Shown: positions 52,838-62,498 of the stretch, piece by piece
How positions within the stretch are numbered: the first letter of the stretch is position 1
Layout of the letters: each line of letters begins with the position of its first letter
Origin: Bacteroidia bacterium
GTDB taxonomy: Bacteria; Bacteroidota; Bacteroidia; Chitinophagales; JAUHXS01
DNA length: 64,000 nt
Direction of reading: 5' to 3'
Assembly: GCA_030426955.1 (NCBI GenBank)
Contig: JAUHXS010000008.1
Location: forward strand, 1 to 64,000
The notes under the pieces: model-generated
Told to the model about the DNA's origin: nothing
Database searches by the model: none
What the model saw: the letters and a program-made list of their open reading frames with translations, nothing else
Made by a program: the position numbers and the translations under genes

Positions 52838-54079
52838 GTGCTTTCCTTTCGATCTGATTTCATTAAAAATAGTGCAACACTTATTGGTGCAACAGGAACT
52901 GCCCAATTAGTAGTTTTTCTATCTGCATTAGTTTTATCTCGAATTTATTCCGCTGATCAATTTGGTGTATTGGCAGTTTATACCTCATTGACCTCTTTTT
53001 TTTCCATTGTTGCTACTGGTAGATATGAATTAGCCATCAATTTACCTGAAAAAGATTCAGATGCCAAGTCAATTTTTACGTTGGCATTCTTGATTACGCT
53101 TTTCTGCGGATTACTTTCTTTAGGAATTGTACATATGTTTAAACAACAAATTATTCAATGGTACGATGCCCCAGAGATAGCATCATGGCTTTACTTAATT
53201 CCTGTAAGCGTAATAGCTTTTGCGTTGTATCAGATACTAATGTATTGGAATTTGAGGTTTAAGAAAATTAAATGGATTGGGATAACAAAAGTTGCTGATT
53301 CTTTGACAAATGCATCTTCAAAAGTATTGCTTGGATATTATTCGATTTCAGGGAATGGACTGATTATTGGAAACTTGGTTGGTCGGGTTGGAGCAATTTT
53401 GTTGTTAGCAAAAAACCTTAAATCAATTCCTTTTAAGATAAATAGAAATGTAATAGATCAAGGGCGAAAATATATTGATTTGCTCAGAATCAATACATTT
53501 CATGCATTTGCTGATGTGCTTCATGGAGTACTAGTCATTATGTTTTTGACTGATTATTATGGACTGGCAGTAGTTGGCTTTTACACTTTTGCAATACGTT
53601 ATCTCAAAACACCACTAGGGCTAGTTGGGAGTTCAATTAGTCAGGTTTTTTTACAAAAGATTTCTAGTCTATATGCTGAGGGAAAACCAATTCACTCACA
53701 AGTAGGAAAAGTAATATCAACGTTGTTTGCCATTGGGTTACCCATCTTTGTTATTTTATTTATCTGGGGAGATGACTTATTTGTTTTCTTCTTTTCTGAA
53801 AAATGGCGTAAAGCAGGAGAGTATGCTGTTTTATTATGCCCATGGCTTTTCTTTAGTTTTTTAGTTTCTCCAATATCCAACTTACCCATTATTGTGAATA
53901 AACAAAAGCCTTTTTTTCTTATCAGTATAATAGGGCATATCCTAACTTTATCTTGCATTTATTGGGGAAAAACCAATCATATAAATATAGAAGAAGTATT
54001 ATTATGGTATAGCATATTAGCTACGATGCATTCAATAATTATTTTAATATGGTTTTACAAAATATCTAGAAAGCCTTGA
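52838..54079 (+). CDS. Polysaccharide flippase (Wzx-like, MOP superfamily)
   Basis: 413 aa from GTG 52838, with about 12 membrane helices. It opens FIKNSATLIGATGTAQLVVF and has YSADQFGVLAVYTSLTSFFS, typical of Wzx/polysaccharide-biosynthesis flippases. It moves lipid-linked repeat units across the inner membrane. First gene of the cluster; its stop codon overlaps the next start. Confidence 0.87.
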   Translation: MLSFRSDFIKNSATLIGATGTAQLVVFLSALVLSRIYSADQFGVLAVYTSLTSFFSIVATGRYELAINLPEKDSDAKSIFTLAFLITLFCGLLSLGIVHMFKQQIIQWYDAPEIASWLYLIPVSVIAFALYQILMYWNLRFKKIKWIGITKVADSLTNASSKVLLGYYSISGNGLIIGNLVGRVGAILLLAKNLKSIPFKINRNVIDQGRKYIDLLRINTFHAFADVLHGVLVIMFLTDYYGLAVVGFYTFAIRYLKTPLGLVGSSISQVFLQKISSLYAEGKPIHSQVGKVISTLFAIGLPIFVILFIWGDDLFVFFFSEKWRKAGEYAVLLCPWLFFSFLVSPISNLPIIVNKQKPFFLISIIGHILTLSCIYWGKTNHINIEEVLLWYSILATMHSIIILIWFYKISRKP

Positions 54080-54987
54080 AAGTACTCATAGTCGGATTGC
54101 CATATTTTTCAAGAATCATACAGAAAGATCTTGCTTCTTTTGATCATGAAAACTCATATGTTTCATGTGATACATACTATTCACGCTGGGGTAAAATAAA
54201 ATATGTACTACATCTTCTGACGGCTGATTTGGTTTACTCTATTAACGGTGCTGCAGATGATAGTGGTTCTCTGTCTTTAGCTAGAAGGCTTGGGAAAAAA
54301 GTGATATTACAATGGGTTGGAACAGATGTTTTAAAGGTAACTAAGAAGTTAAAAATAGGAATGGGTAGAAAACTGATTGATCATGCCATCCACTTTACAG
54401 AAGCTCCTTGGTTACAAGAGGAGTTAAAAAATATAAATATAACGAGTAATATTTTGCCGTTGTGTGGTATGTTACTACCCCAAACTGAAGTGTTGGAAAA
54501 AACATTCAGTAAGTTCTCGGTAGTCTCTTATATTGGAAAGGGAAGAGAGGAGTTTTATGGGATGTCAAGGATTATTGAGTTTGCAAAACGATTTCAGGAA
54601 ATTGAGATAAATATTGTGGGGATAGACAAGTATGATATTCCAATTCCTGATAACATTAGACTATTAGGATGGGTAAGCGACTTGCCCAATGAACTCAAAA
54701 AACATACCTTGTTTTTAAGACTTACTGAGCATGATGGTCTACCAAATACAATTTTAGAAGCACTTTCACTAGGATTATATATTGGTTGGATATATGGCTA
54801 TCCTGGGGTTCATAACGTATCAGATACTACAAGTCTTTTTAAATATGTTAGTGAACTCCAAAAAAAGCAAAGAGAAGGAAGTTTGATGCGCAATGAGCTT
54901 GGTATAAAGTTTGTAAGGGAAACATATGCAAAACCATTGGTTCTGGAAAAACAGGTCAATACTTTTAAAAAGATACTTTCAGTATAA
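54076..54987 (+). CDS. Glycosyltransferase (GT4-like)
   Basis: 303 aa from TTG 54076, which overlaps the flippase stop by 4 nt. It is a short GT-B-like protein: KVLIVGLPYFSRIIQKDL at the start, KKVILQWVGTDVLKV in the first lobe, and FLRLTEHDGLPNTILEALSL in the nucleotide-sugar lobe (the E-x7-E position). Sugar and acceptor are unknown. It belongs to the envelope-glycan cluster. Confidence 0.82.
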   Translation: MKVLIVGLPYFSRIIQKDLASFDHENSYVSCDTYYSRWGKIKYVLHLLTADLVYSINGAADDSGSLSLARRLGKKVILQWVGTDVLKVTKKLKIGMGRKLIDHAIHFTEAPWLQEELKNINITSNILPLCGMLLPQTEVLEKTFSKFSVVSYIGKGREEFYGMSRIIEFAKRFQEIEINIVGIDKYDIPIPDNIRLLGWVSDLPNELKKHTLFLRLTEHDGLPNTILEALSLGLYIGWIYGYPGVHNVSDTTSLFKYVSELQKKQREGSLMRNELGIKFVRETYAKPLVLEKQVNTFKKILSV

Positions 54988-54990
54988 TAT

Positions 54991-56112
54991 ATGAGAGTAC
55001 TATTTATCGCATATCATTTTGGAAATATTGATACGGTTGCAGCAAAGCGAGTGACTTACTGGGCTAGTAATATCAATAAACTTGATTCTACCATTACATG
55101 TGATGTGATTACAGCAACAAAAGATACTTGCCTGTCTGATGATCAGGGTATAAATGAAGTGTTTTATGCGCCCAGTGATGGAAACTCTTGGTTATCGGTT
55201 TTTATAAAAGATGAGGGCGTTAATTGGAAAAATAGTTTATTATATTTTCTAGAAAAAAATAAAAATCTAGGAAGTTACGATATCGTCTTGCTTTCTGGAA
55301 GTCCGTTTATGCATTTTGGTATAAACGGTTGGCTGAGGAAGAAAACTAATGCCAAGATAATTCTAGACTTTAGGGATCCTTTTGCTAATAATCCGAGATT
55401 TAATAACCGATCTATTGTTAAAGTGATTAAAAATTTTTTTGAAAAACGTTTTATTGCAAATGCCGATCTGGTCTTAACCGTAAATGATCAATGTGCTGAT
55501 TTATTATCTGGCAGTAAGGATCAAATCAAAATCATTAACAATGGATATGATGAAGAAATTATAGATAGTCTAATCCAGAATAGGAAACATACAGATCAGA
55601 TTAGTTTCTTTTATTTAGGAACCATTCTTTGGGATAGAAATCCGATTCCATTTTTAAATGCTTTAAAAGCAACCGAACTAGGCGAATTTAGCTTTCATCA
55701 TATTGGCAAAAATCAACATAATGATAATCTTCTAGATAATAAAGGCTTCATATTTACACATGGAACGATGAATTATGCAGATGCATTGAAGATTGTGTCA
55801 GAACTTGATGTGGGAGTTATATTTACTTCTGGAAAAGAATTTGAATCAACGACAAAAGTATTTGATTATATTGGTTTGCAGAAACCAATTCTAATTATTA
55901 CGCAGTCTAATTTGAAGTCAGGCTCTTTACATAAGATAACAGAGCATTATCCAAATGTTTATTGGACTGAAAATAATGAGAGTAGTATAAGTCAAACGCT
56001 TAATAAAATAAAAAAGGAAAGGGAAATTTGGTCTAGTCTTGAATTCAAGGAACGAGAACAATATTCAAGAAAAGCGGGATTGGTAAAACTTATCAAATTA
56101 CTACGTCAATGA
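54991..56112 (+). CDS. Glycosyltransferase (GT4-like, second)
   Basis: 373 aa with GT-B fold. FIAYHFGNIDTVAAKRVTYW opens the first lobe, IILDFRDPFANNPR gives the DxRD-type motif of this group, and FFEKRFIANADLVLTVND leads to the second lobe with FYLGTILWDRNPIPFL and VFDYIGLQKPILII. Substrate unknown. It lies 3 nt after the previous gene and overlaps the next by ATGA. Confidence 0.85.
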   Translation: MRVLFIAYHFGNIDTVAAKRVTYWASNINKLDSTITCDVITATKDTCLSDDQGINEVFYAPSDGNSWLSVFIKDEGVNWKNSLLYFLEKNKNLGSYDIVLLSGSPFMHFGINGWLRKKTNAKIILDFRDPFANNPRFNNRSIVKVIKNFFEKRFIANADLVLTVNDQCADLLSGSKDQIKIINNGYDEEIIDSLIQNRKHTDQISFFYLGTILWDRNPIPFLNALKATELGEFSFHHIGKNQHNDNLLDNKGFIFTHGTMNYADALKIVSELDVGVIFTSGKEFESTTKVFDYIGLQKPILIITQSNLKSGSLHKITEHYPNVYWTENNESSISQTLNKIKKEREIWSSLEFKEREQYSRKAGLVKLIKLLRQ

Positions 56113-57332
56113 ATAAAAGGTTGATAGATAATATTTCTTTTCTGCTAATAGCATTGTCAATTTTTTCTGCTTGCTTTTTGCCCAACGGCTTCTTATTTAC
56201 TAGGCTAGAAAATTTATTGATTCCACTAATTGGATTGGCAATAATATTAAGAAAAGAGATTGTATTAGACATTCGTTATACGGCTATTCTAGTTTTATTT
56301 TTTTTAATATCATCCATTTCCATATTCATCAATGGTTTAGGGCTAAAGTACTTTCTGGTAAGTTTCAGAATCATAAAGTACCTATTGCTCTTTTTACTGG
56401 CATCTAACTTGATGTTAGATCATACTTATCAGAAGAAAATGGTCCAATTATTTAAAGTCGTCTTTTCGATCATTTTTGTAATCACCATGTTGCAATTCTT
56501 CAACCCTATGGGACTTGGAGATGTTACATTTAGCTTTTTTACACATCACTCTAGTTCAAAGTTCTTTAGACATGGAAGTACTAGGTATATCGGAACGATG
56601 ATGAATCCCAATGATAACGGTGTAGTTTTACTATGTTTCGTCAGCTTTTTCCTAAGTATTTTGCATCAACATAAAAGACCACTTGACCTACTATGGATCA
56701 TATTAACAATTGTGTTGTTGGTTTTAGCTCAGTCAAGAACTGCTTTGTTGGCCATGGTTGCCATGATAATGGGCTATGTTGTTTTACTCAGTTTTAATCG
56801 AAAAACATTGATGTTTACATTAGGGGCAATTGCTTTAGCAGTAGCGGGGGTTTTTCTGCTGAAAATGCAGTATTTGCAACAACTTTTTGAAAAAAAAATC
56901 TGGGAAATTGGAGAGTTCAAAGCGCGTTATTACGACTGGAATGTTCTTATTAATTTATGGAAGGAACATCCGATCCTTGGGGTAGGATATATCAAAGACT
57001 TCAGTATTTTTAGATTTGCAGCGGACAGTGAATATCTCTTTGCACTAGCAATAGGGGGAATATTAGGCTTTGCTTGTTATATCGGAACACTAATTTATCC
57101 AGCTTTAAGTATGTTCGTGCAACGAAAAAAAACCGCCTTTTCAGGCATCGCTGTGCTCTTACCAATTGGCTTTATGCTTATTGCTGTGACCAATTTTGCC
57201 TTGCTAAATGTAAGAATAGCAATACTCTTTTTCGCCTTGATGGCTTTTCCTTTTTCTAATTTTATCGTCAATTTCCCCCTCTCTTTTATTAAATCATATA
57301 GGTTCTTAAAAAATAAAAAGATTGAGGCATGA
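56109..57332 (+). CDS. O-antigen polymerase/ligase-like membrane protein (Wzy-like)
   Basis: 407 aa with about 10-11 membrane helices. A large loop near the middle (HHSSSKFFRHGSTRYIGTMM) and VLAQSRTALLAMVAMI, the SRT motif, are typical of Wzy/RfaL proteins; WNVLINLWKEHPILGVGYI also matches. It joins repeat units or ligates them to lipid A. Polymerase versus ligase cannot be decided. It overlaps both neighbours by ATGA. Confidence 0.85.
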   Translation: MNKRLIDNISFLLIALSIFSACFLPNGFLFTRLENLLIPLIGLAIILRKEIVLDIRYTAILVLFFLISSISIFINGLGLKYFLVSFRIIKYLLLFLLASNLMLDHTYQKKMVQLFKVVFSIIFVITMLQFFNPMGLGDVTFSFFTHHSSSKFFRHGSTRYIGTMMNPNDNGVVLLCFVSFFLSILHQHKRPLDLLWIILTIVLLVLAQSRTALLAMVAMIMGYVVLLSFNRKTLMFTLGAIALAVAGVFLLKMQYLQQLFEKKIWEIGEFKARYYDWNVLINLWKEHPILGVGYIKDFSIFRFAADSEYLFALAIGGILGFACYIGTLIYPALSMFVQRKKTAFSGIAVLLPIGFMLIAVTNFALLNVRIAILFFALMAFPFSNFIVNFPLSFIKSYRFLKNKKIEA

Positions 57333-58426
57333 AGTTGATGGTCTTGGCTGATATTAACTCTGCTCATAGCCAAAAATGGGTTCAGGCATTATCCCCTTAT
57401 ATGACTGAGATTGCTATTTTTAGTTTATCACGACCTTCAAATAAGTGGTTTGATCAATTATCTAATGTTCGGCTTGTCAGCGAGCATAATACATCAGACA
57501 ATCACAGTAATACGTTAGTTAATAAGTTAAAATACCTGACAGTTTTAAGAATACTAAAGCAAAAAGTTCAACACTTTAATCCTGACATTATACATGCACA
57601 TTATGCCACAAGTTATGGCTTATTAGGAGCATTAGTAAAACCAAAAGTAAGATTGATTATTTCTGCATGGGGATCAGATGTTTTTGACTTTCCTCGTAAG
57701 AGCTTCTTACATAAAGCCATCTTGAAGTTTAATCTCAAAGGGGCATCTCAGATACTATCGACTAGTCATATCATGAAAAAAGAGTTACAGAGATATACAG
57801 ATAAGACAGTCTTGGTAATTCCCTTTGGAGTTGACCTAAAACAATTTGAAATCCAGGATGCTATAAAAGCTTCGGAAGATAAAATAGTCATAGGTACTAT
57901 AAAATCTCTAGAACCAATTTATGGCATTGATACTTTAATAAAGGCCTATGCAATGGTCAAAAAAAAGTATGAAAATGTACAGCTCATTATTGGCGGAGCA
58001 GGAAGTCAACTAGGTAAATTAAAGACTTTGGCAGCAGAATTAAAAGTAGATCATGATGTTAAATTTTTAGGTAAAATAGAGCAATCTGAGCTTGCCAAAT
58101 TGTATTATACAATGGATATCTTTGTAATGCTTTCTAATTGGGAAAGCTTTGGAGTGTCTGCATTAGAAGCTGCATCTTGTGGCTTGCCTGTAGTTGCATC
58201 AAATATTGGAGGAATCAAAGAAGTTGTAGAAGATAGGGTAACTGGTTTCTTGGTTCCTCCTCAAAATAGTGATGAAGCTGCAAAAAAAATAGAAGTTTTA
58301 ATACAAGATAGACAGTTGAGAAAGAAGATGGGGACTGAGGGAAGAAAGAAGGTAGAGCGGCAATATGATTTAAAAGATAATATAAATCAATTAATGAATG
58401 TATATCGGAATGTTGAGGCTAATTAG
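57329..58426 (+). CDS. Glycosyltransferase family 4 protein
   Basis: 365 aa with a clear GT4 pattern: [68 protein letters not shown] and [20 protein letters not shown] (E-x7-E). It is a retaining transferase using a nucleotide sugar; substrate unknown. It is the last gene of the cluster and ends 5 nt from the convergent dehydrogenase gene. Confidence 0.93.
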   Translation: MKLMVLADINSAHSQKWVQALSPYMTEIAIFSLSRPSNKWFDQLSNVRLVSEHNTSDNHSNTLVNKLKYLTVLRILKQKVQHFNPDIIHAHYATSYGLLGALVKPKVRLIISAWGSDVFDFPRKSFLHKAILKFNLKGASQILSTSHIMKKELQRYTDKTVLVIPFGVDLKQFEIQDAIKASEDKIVIGTIKSLEPIYGIDTLIKAYAMVKKKYENVQLIIGGAGSQLGKLKTLAAELKVDHDVKFLGKIEQSELAKLYYTMDIFVMLSNWESFGVSALEAASCGLPVVASNIGGIKEVVEDRVTGFLVPPQNSDEAAKKIEVLIQDRQLRKKMGTEGRKKVERQYDLKDNINQLMNVYRNVEAN

Positions 58427-58431
58427 AAGCC

Positions 58432-59628
58432 TTATTTCTCCACATAATCTCTCAAATATTCAAACGGTTCAGTCAAATCCCCATTTTTACAAATAGTCGC
58501 ATTGTCAATAATATTGCTTTGCTCTTTTAAAAGCTCGGGGATAATTTGCTTTTGAAGCTGGTTGCCAAATAGTTCTGAGGCATCTTTAGGTAGTTCCGTT
58601 GGTAGATTATGCACCGCCATAATATCGACTGTGTTACTTTGATATGGTTCCGTCTCCTTCATATTTTGAACATCATATCCAAATACTAATGTGTTTTTAT
58701 CAGTAGTTTTTATTGTTGCCGGAACTGAGCCGTTCACATCACAAGAAATATCTGCAATAACCTTTAAGTTAAAATCACTACTTTTCATATTCTCTTTAGA
58801 GAAAAACCTAGGAGCTAATGGTGACCAATAAATGGCATTAATCATTAAGTCTGCCTTTTTGGTAAAGGCGTTAAAATCACAAATATAATTTTGAGGGTTT
58901 TGATGAAAGTCTTTTCTTACAAACACATTGGTATCTTTATGCCGATAAAGATCTGCTGGTAATAATTGTGTGTAAACAGGCTTGTCGTAGTTGTTTGAAA
59001 GAAAATCTTGAGCAGACACCTCTTTTATTCCAACAATAGACAAAAACTCTAGCACACCAGTAGCCACTCTACCACTGCCAGTAACAACAATTTTCATTGG
59101 AGGAATAGTTATATTGCTATACAAACCTTTTAATTCCTTATAATCAACGCACTCAATAGCCCTTTTGATACTAAAAGCATTGGTCTTTTTACCATATATA
59201 AGTAGCCCATTATGTGTGCCGACGATACCTGCAAACTTTCCGAAGCCTACTAGCCTTTGTCCCTTGTGATTTCGTAGACATTCATAATCAATTAGCCGTA
59301 TGTTTTTTTTGATAATGGCTTGTAGCATAGCCTGATTATAGGGTTGCTTTTTAAAAGTATGAGAAAAAGTAAAGTAGGTCTTATTAGCGATAAGTGAATC
59401 AATAGGGATTTCTTTAATGCCAAAAAGAACATCGCGATTACTCAAATTCTCTTCTATCTCGAAAGCTTGATCTATATATTCTTGCTCGCTGTAGCATCTA
59501 TGAGGAGAGGGTTGTATGACAAAAGAAATGTTAGGATTGTCATTGACAATTTTTTTGCACTGCTTAGGAGTAAAAGCTACTCTTAAATCGTGTGGCGTTT
59601 TTTCTTCTCTAATTAGTCCTATCTTCAT
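58432..59628 (-). CDS. Alanine dehydrogenase/saccharopine dehydrogenase (LYS1)-like NAD(P) oxidoreductase
   Basis: 398 aa. The N-terminal AlaDH/PNT domain is marked by KIGLIREEKTPHDLRVAFTP and LFGIKEIPIDSLI. The Rossmann motif is KIVVTGSGRVATGVLEFLS. ADISCDVNGSVPATIKTT and an FGYDVQNM segment follow. The set fits lysine-forming saccharopine dehydrogenase-type proteins more than true alanine dehydrogenase, but Bacteroidota members are mostly uncharacterised. It is convergent with the polysaccharide cluster and divergent from tmRNA. Confidence 0.82.
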   Translation of the reverse strand: MKIGLIREEKTPHDLRVAFTPKQCKKIVNDNPNISFVIQPSPHRCYSEQEYIDQAFEIEENLSNRDVLFGIKEIPIDSLIANKTYFTFSHTFKKQPYNQAMLQAIIKKNIRLIDYECLRNHKGQRLVGFGKFAGIVGTHNGLLIYGKKTNAFSIKRAIECVDYKELKGLYSNITIPPMKIVVTGSGRVATGVLEFLSIVGIKEVSAQDFLSNNYDKPVYTQLLPADLYRHKDTNVFVRKDFHQNPQNYICDFNAFTKKADLMINAIYWSPLAPRFFSKENMKSSDFNLKVIADISCDVNGSVPATIKTTDKNTLVFGYDVQNMKETEPYQSNTVDIMAVHNLPTELPKDASELFGNQLQKQIIPELLKEQSNIIDNATICKNGDLTEPFEYLRDYVEK

Positions 59629-59711
59629 TTGAAAAGGTTTAACTTGAAACTAATTTACTACTTAGATTGTTAATATTATTGAATTACAGTTAGTTTATAG
59701 TTTTTAATTCA

Positions 59712-59719
59712 TAATTTTG
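59712..59719 (+). promoter_or_regulatory. Possible -7 box of ssrA
   Basis: TAATTTTG matches TAnnTTTG, 39 nt before the mature tmRNA 5' end, so the primary transcript would be trimmed. The area is AT-rich low-complexity sequence, so the match could be chance. Confidence 0.3.
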
Positions 59720-59758
59720 CAATTCAGAATTCAACATTCGTAATTCAAAATTAAGAAT

Positions 59759-60125
59759 GGGGTTGACTGGAATTGACAGCATCGTTCTTTGGTAAGTAAG
59801 CATGTCGAGGGTTTCAAGCTAGCTCGTTAAAACAAACTTGCAACTTTTATTTTAAATGGCGAGTATAACTACGCTATGGCTGCCTAATTCTAGGTAATTA
59901 GATAGCTATTGTCTCTTAAAAGTTTTACCTATTGGCTTTTTCTGAGACATTAAAAAAATGGGTTAGTTGGCACAAATGTCTCTATGTGTCAGCGAAACTT
60001 AGAGGATAAGGATAAGTTCTGGTTGTCAGTCTACCTTGCTTATCTCGAAAATTAATGGCTGGCTAAACATGTAGAAAGCTTATGAAAGCTTTGTCTGGAC
60101 GAGGGTTCGAATCCCTCCAACTCCA
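59759..60125 (+). ncRNA. ssrA: Transfer-messenger RNA
   Basis: The 5' end GGGGTTG (59759-59765) pairs with CAACTCC (60118-60124) as the acceptor stem. The T arm GAGGG-TTCGAAT-CCCTC follows the usual pattern near the 3' end, with a discriminator A at 60125. CCA is not encoded (the DNA reads CAA), so it is added after transcription. The tag frame opens at GGC 59858 and reads GEYNYAMAA, stop TAA 59885-59887, so stalled proteins receive A-GEYNYAMAA and are sent to ClpXP-type proteases. The YAMAA end resembles other Bacteroidota tags. Mature length is 367 nt. A strong terminator follows at 8 nt. Confidence 0.95.
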
Positions 60126-60132
60126 CAAAAAT

Positions 60133-60161
60133 AAAAACGCCTCCTAATAGGAGGCGTTTTT
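60133..60161 (+). terminator. Rho-independent terminator of ssrA
   Basis: ACGCCTCCT and AGGAGGCGT (extended by A/T pairs, 60133-60145 with 60149-60161) form a 13-bp stem with a 3-nt loop and a T-rich tail, 8 nt after the tmRNA discriminator base. Confidence 0.92.
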
Positions 60162-60472
60162 ATTTTGTATCTGTGACTTGAACTCGAGTAGAGGGTTTGA
60201 GATCGACTAGAAGGAGATTCATTGATTTTGATTGAATACAAATCTCTAACCATTCATCGAAAATTAAAGTGCCTTGTTAAGGCAATAACTATTGAAAGGC
60301 GATTTGCAGTATTATTTTTTATATAGTTTATTAATAATCAAAAAATTATACCTTTTGTGTGAGTATATTTTTAAAACAATAAGAATGCTAACATTTTTAA
60401 AATATATTATTAGATAGACATTTCTTTTCAATTACCTTAATAGGTACATAACCAATACTAAAATTTTATTTT
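60162..60472. other. 311-nt gene-free interval
   Basis: AT-rich. The only structure noted is a 6-bp hairpin, TGCCTT-GTT-AAGGCA, at 60271-60285. No ORF over 40 codons with a plausible start, no tRNA and no clear promoter. It presumably contains the promoter of the surface-protein gene at 60473. Confidence 0.5.
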
Positions 60473-62254
60473 ATGTGCCGATCTATACTTAGTTTATCAA
60501 TAATTAGCTTGTGTTTTTATTTTGTCCAAGGGCAAGGACCTATGCCCTGTGATGGAAGATTATGGTATTTTAGTGAAGACCCAACAGGGGTGAATCCACA
60601 GGGATTTTTATCATTTATTACTGGCTACAAAGAAGGAGAAGCTGTGAACATTGCCAATGCATGTCCACTAGGTGGAGGTGTCAAAAATGCACTAGGAGCT
60701 GACCCTGTTACAGGTTTTTTATATTTTACAAATCAAGTTAGCGGGAACTTAATCAGACTAAATCCAGTGACGTGCAATCAAACTAATATATGTCCAGGAT
60801 TGGTTAATGGGGCATCGCAAAGGGGCACCTTTGATAATCAAGGAAGATATTGGGTAATTACAGAAAGCTTTTTTGCTCCTAAGGTGTATAGGCTTAGATG
60901 TTATAACATTAATACTTGTAGTCCTGTTCCAGGCAAAAATTTTGCATTGCCAGGATTTAACTCAAAGAGAACCAATGACCTTGCGTTTAATTTTTCTGAC
61001 TGTACCTTTTATACTGGCAATGATAGTAGTGTGATGCAAATAGATACGTTTGGAAATGTATTAAATGTCTATACCCCTGGGTTTGGAGGTCTCAGTGATA
61101 ATTTTAATTATGGAGGAATAGCAGTAGGGGAAGACGGTAATTTATATGGTATGCAAAATGATGGTGATTTAATACGTTTTAATATGTCAACCTTTTCAGC
61201 GCAGTCAGTTGTTAAAGTTACTCCTGCTACTGGCTCGGTGGCAGAAAAAGATATGGCATGCTTTCCTTGTAATAGTGTAAGTACAACCTTTCAGACAGTT
61301 GATAGTATCTGCCCGTCGTATACCATTAAATTTGACGATATGAGCTCGGGCTACATCAAAGAGTGGATTTGGGATTTTGGAGATGGTACAAAAGATACTT
61401 TGAATATGCCTGGTGCAAAACATACGTATTTGGAAAAAGGGCAGTATACTGTTACTTTGAGGGTTGTTCCTACGGATTTAGCTTGCTTTTACATTCCAGA
61501 AGATACCTTTCAGCTTGTGGTTAATGTCACAGGAACTTTTCTAGAAGCAATCGGAGACACAACCATATGTATAAATTCTAGCGCTCCTTTAGAAGCTTTT
61601 GGTGGGCTGAATTATATCTGGTCTCCAGGAGCAACACTATCCAAGTTGGATTCTTCTTATACGATTGCCGCTCCTAAACAAACTACAACCTATAGCGTGA
61701 CATCAATTGATAGTAGTTCAAACTGCATTGATAATGCTTCTGTAACCGTTAACGTTGTGCCTTTGCCCGTAGTAGAAACATCTCCAGATACTACTATCTT
61801 GCTGGGCACATCTGCTGATCTATATGCTAGCGGGGGAGTATTTTACGAATGGATGCCTTTAAATGGATTAAACGATGGAGATAACTATCTTGATGCGAGT
61901 CCAGAGTCTAGTACATACTATACTGTCAAGGTGACGGATAGTAATGGGTGTTCTGCATTAGATTCTATCTTAGTAGAAGTTATTGGACTTCCCAATCTGT
62001 TTATCCCCAATGCGATCTCACTAAATGGGGATAATTTTAATGATGTGTTTAATGTTATTGAGCAAAATATATTAGAGGCACAAGTTAGTATTTATAATAG
62101 GTCAGGTAAGCTTGTATTACAGTCAACAGTAGGAGACTTACCGAAGTATAAACAAAACTTAAATAAGGGATCATACATATATCACTTTGAGGGTATATCC
62201 GCTTTTTCAAAGCAAAAAATTGAAAAAATTGGGAGTATTCTAGCAATAGAATAA
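60473..62254 (+). CDS. Secreted propeller/PKD protein with T9SS type-B-like tail
   Basis: 593 aa. The signal peptide (ILSLSIISLCFYFVQG) is followed by PMPCDGRLWYFSEDP. Residues about 25-260 form repeated beta-propeller-like blades (GADPVTGFLYFTNQVSGNLI, GTFDNQGRYWVITESFF, VGEDGNLYGMQNDGDLI). A PKD domain (WIWDFGDGTKDT, TYLEKGQYTVTLRV) and two Ig-like repeats come next, then a diverged type-B sorting domain (LFIPNAISLNGDNFNDVF, VSIYNRSGKLVL, NKGSYIYHFEG). Probably surface-exported. The third helical-repeat paralogue lies 244 nt downstream on the same strand. Confidence 0.87.
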   Translation: MCRSILSLSIISLCFYFVQGQGPMPCDGRLWYFSEDPTGVNPQGFLSFITGYKEGEAVNIANACPLGGGVKNALGADPVTGFLYFTNQVSGNLIRLNPVTCNQTNICPGLVNGASQRGTFDNQGRYWVITESFFAPKVYRLRCYNINTCSPVPGKNFALPGFNSKRTNDLAFNFSDCTFYTGNDSSVMQIDTFGNVLNVYTPGFGGLSDNFNYGGIAVGEDGNLYGMQNDGDLIRFNMSTFSAQSVVKVTPATGSVAEKDMACFPCNSVSTTFQTVDSICPSYTIKFDDMSSGYIKEWIWDFGDGTKDTLNMPGAKHTYLEKGQYTVTLRVVPTDLACFYIPEDTFQLVVNVTGTFLEAIGDTTICINSSAPLEAFGGLNYIWSPGATLSKLDSSYTIAAPKQTTTYSVTSIDSSSNCIDNASVTVNVVPLPVVETSPDTTILLGTSADLYASGGVFYEWMPLNGLNDGDNYLDASPESSTYYTVKVTDSNGCSALDSILVEVIGLPNLFIPNAISLNGDNFNDVFNVIEQNILEAQVSIYNRSGKLVLQSTVGDLPKYKQNLNKGSYIYHFEGISAFSKQKIEKIGSILAIE

Positions 62255-62498
62255 GTACTCCTTTGCTATCTAATGTTAGATATAATACTAATAACCGATA
62301 TGGGATGAAAGGTTATCTAAATATATCAGTTGTTTTGAGCTCGACAACTAAATGATTTTAAATAGATTCAGACCCCAAGGCGTCTTGACAATGCCAAACG
62401 TTGATAACTAACCTCTGACTAGTTTATTGTTTTTAGTTATTCTATATTAATTTGTACCATTAGCTTTTCTATTTATATAGATATAATTTTACCTTAAT

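Noticed and set aside
52785-52910. 41-codon ORF before the flippase, as the exporter's peptide substrate
   Set aside because: It overlaps the flippase gene in another frame and lacks a GG or GA leader end.
59640-59758. Low-complexity repeat (AATTCA/TAATTC words) upstream of ssrA
   Set aside because: Self-similar AT-rich words are expected at this composition; no exact long repeat was found.
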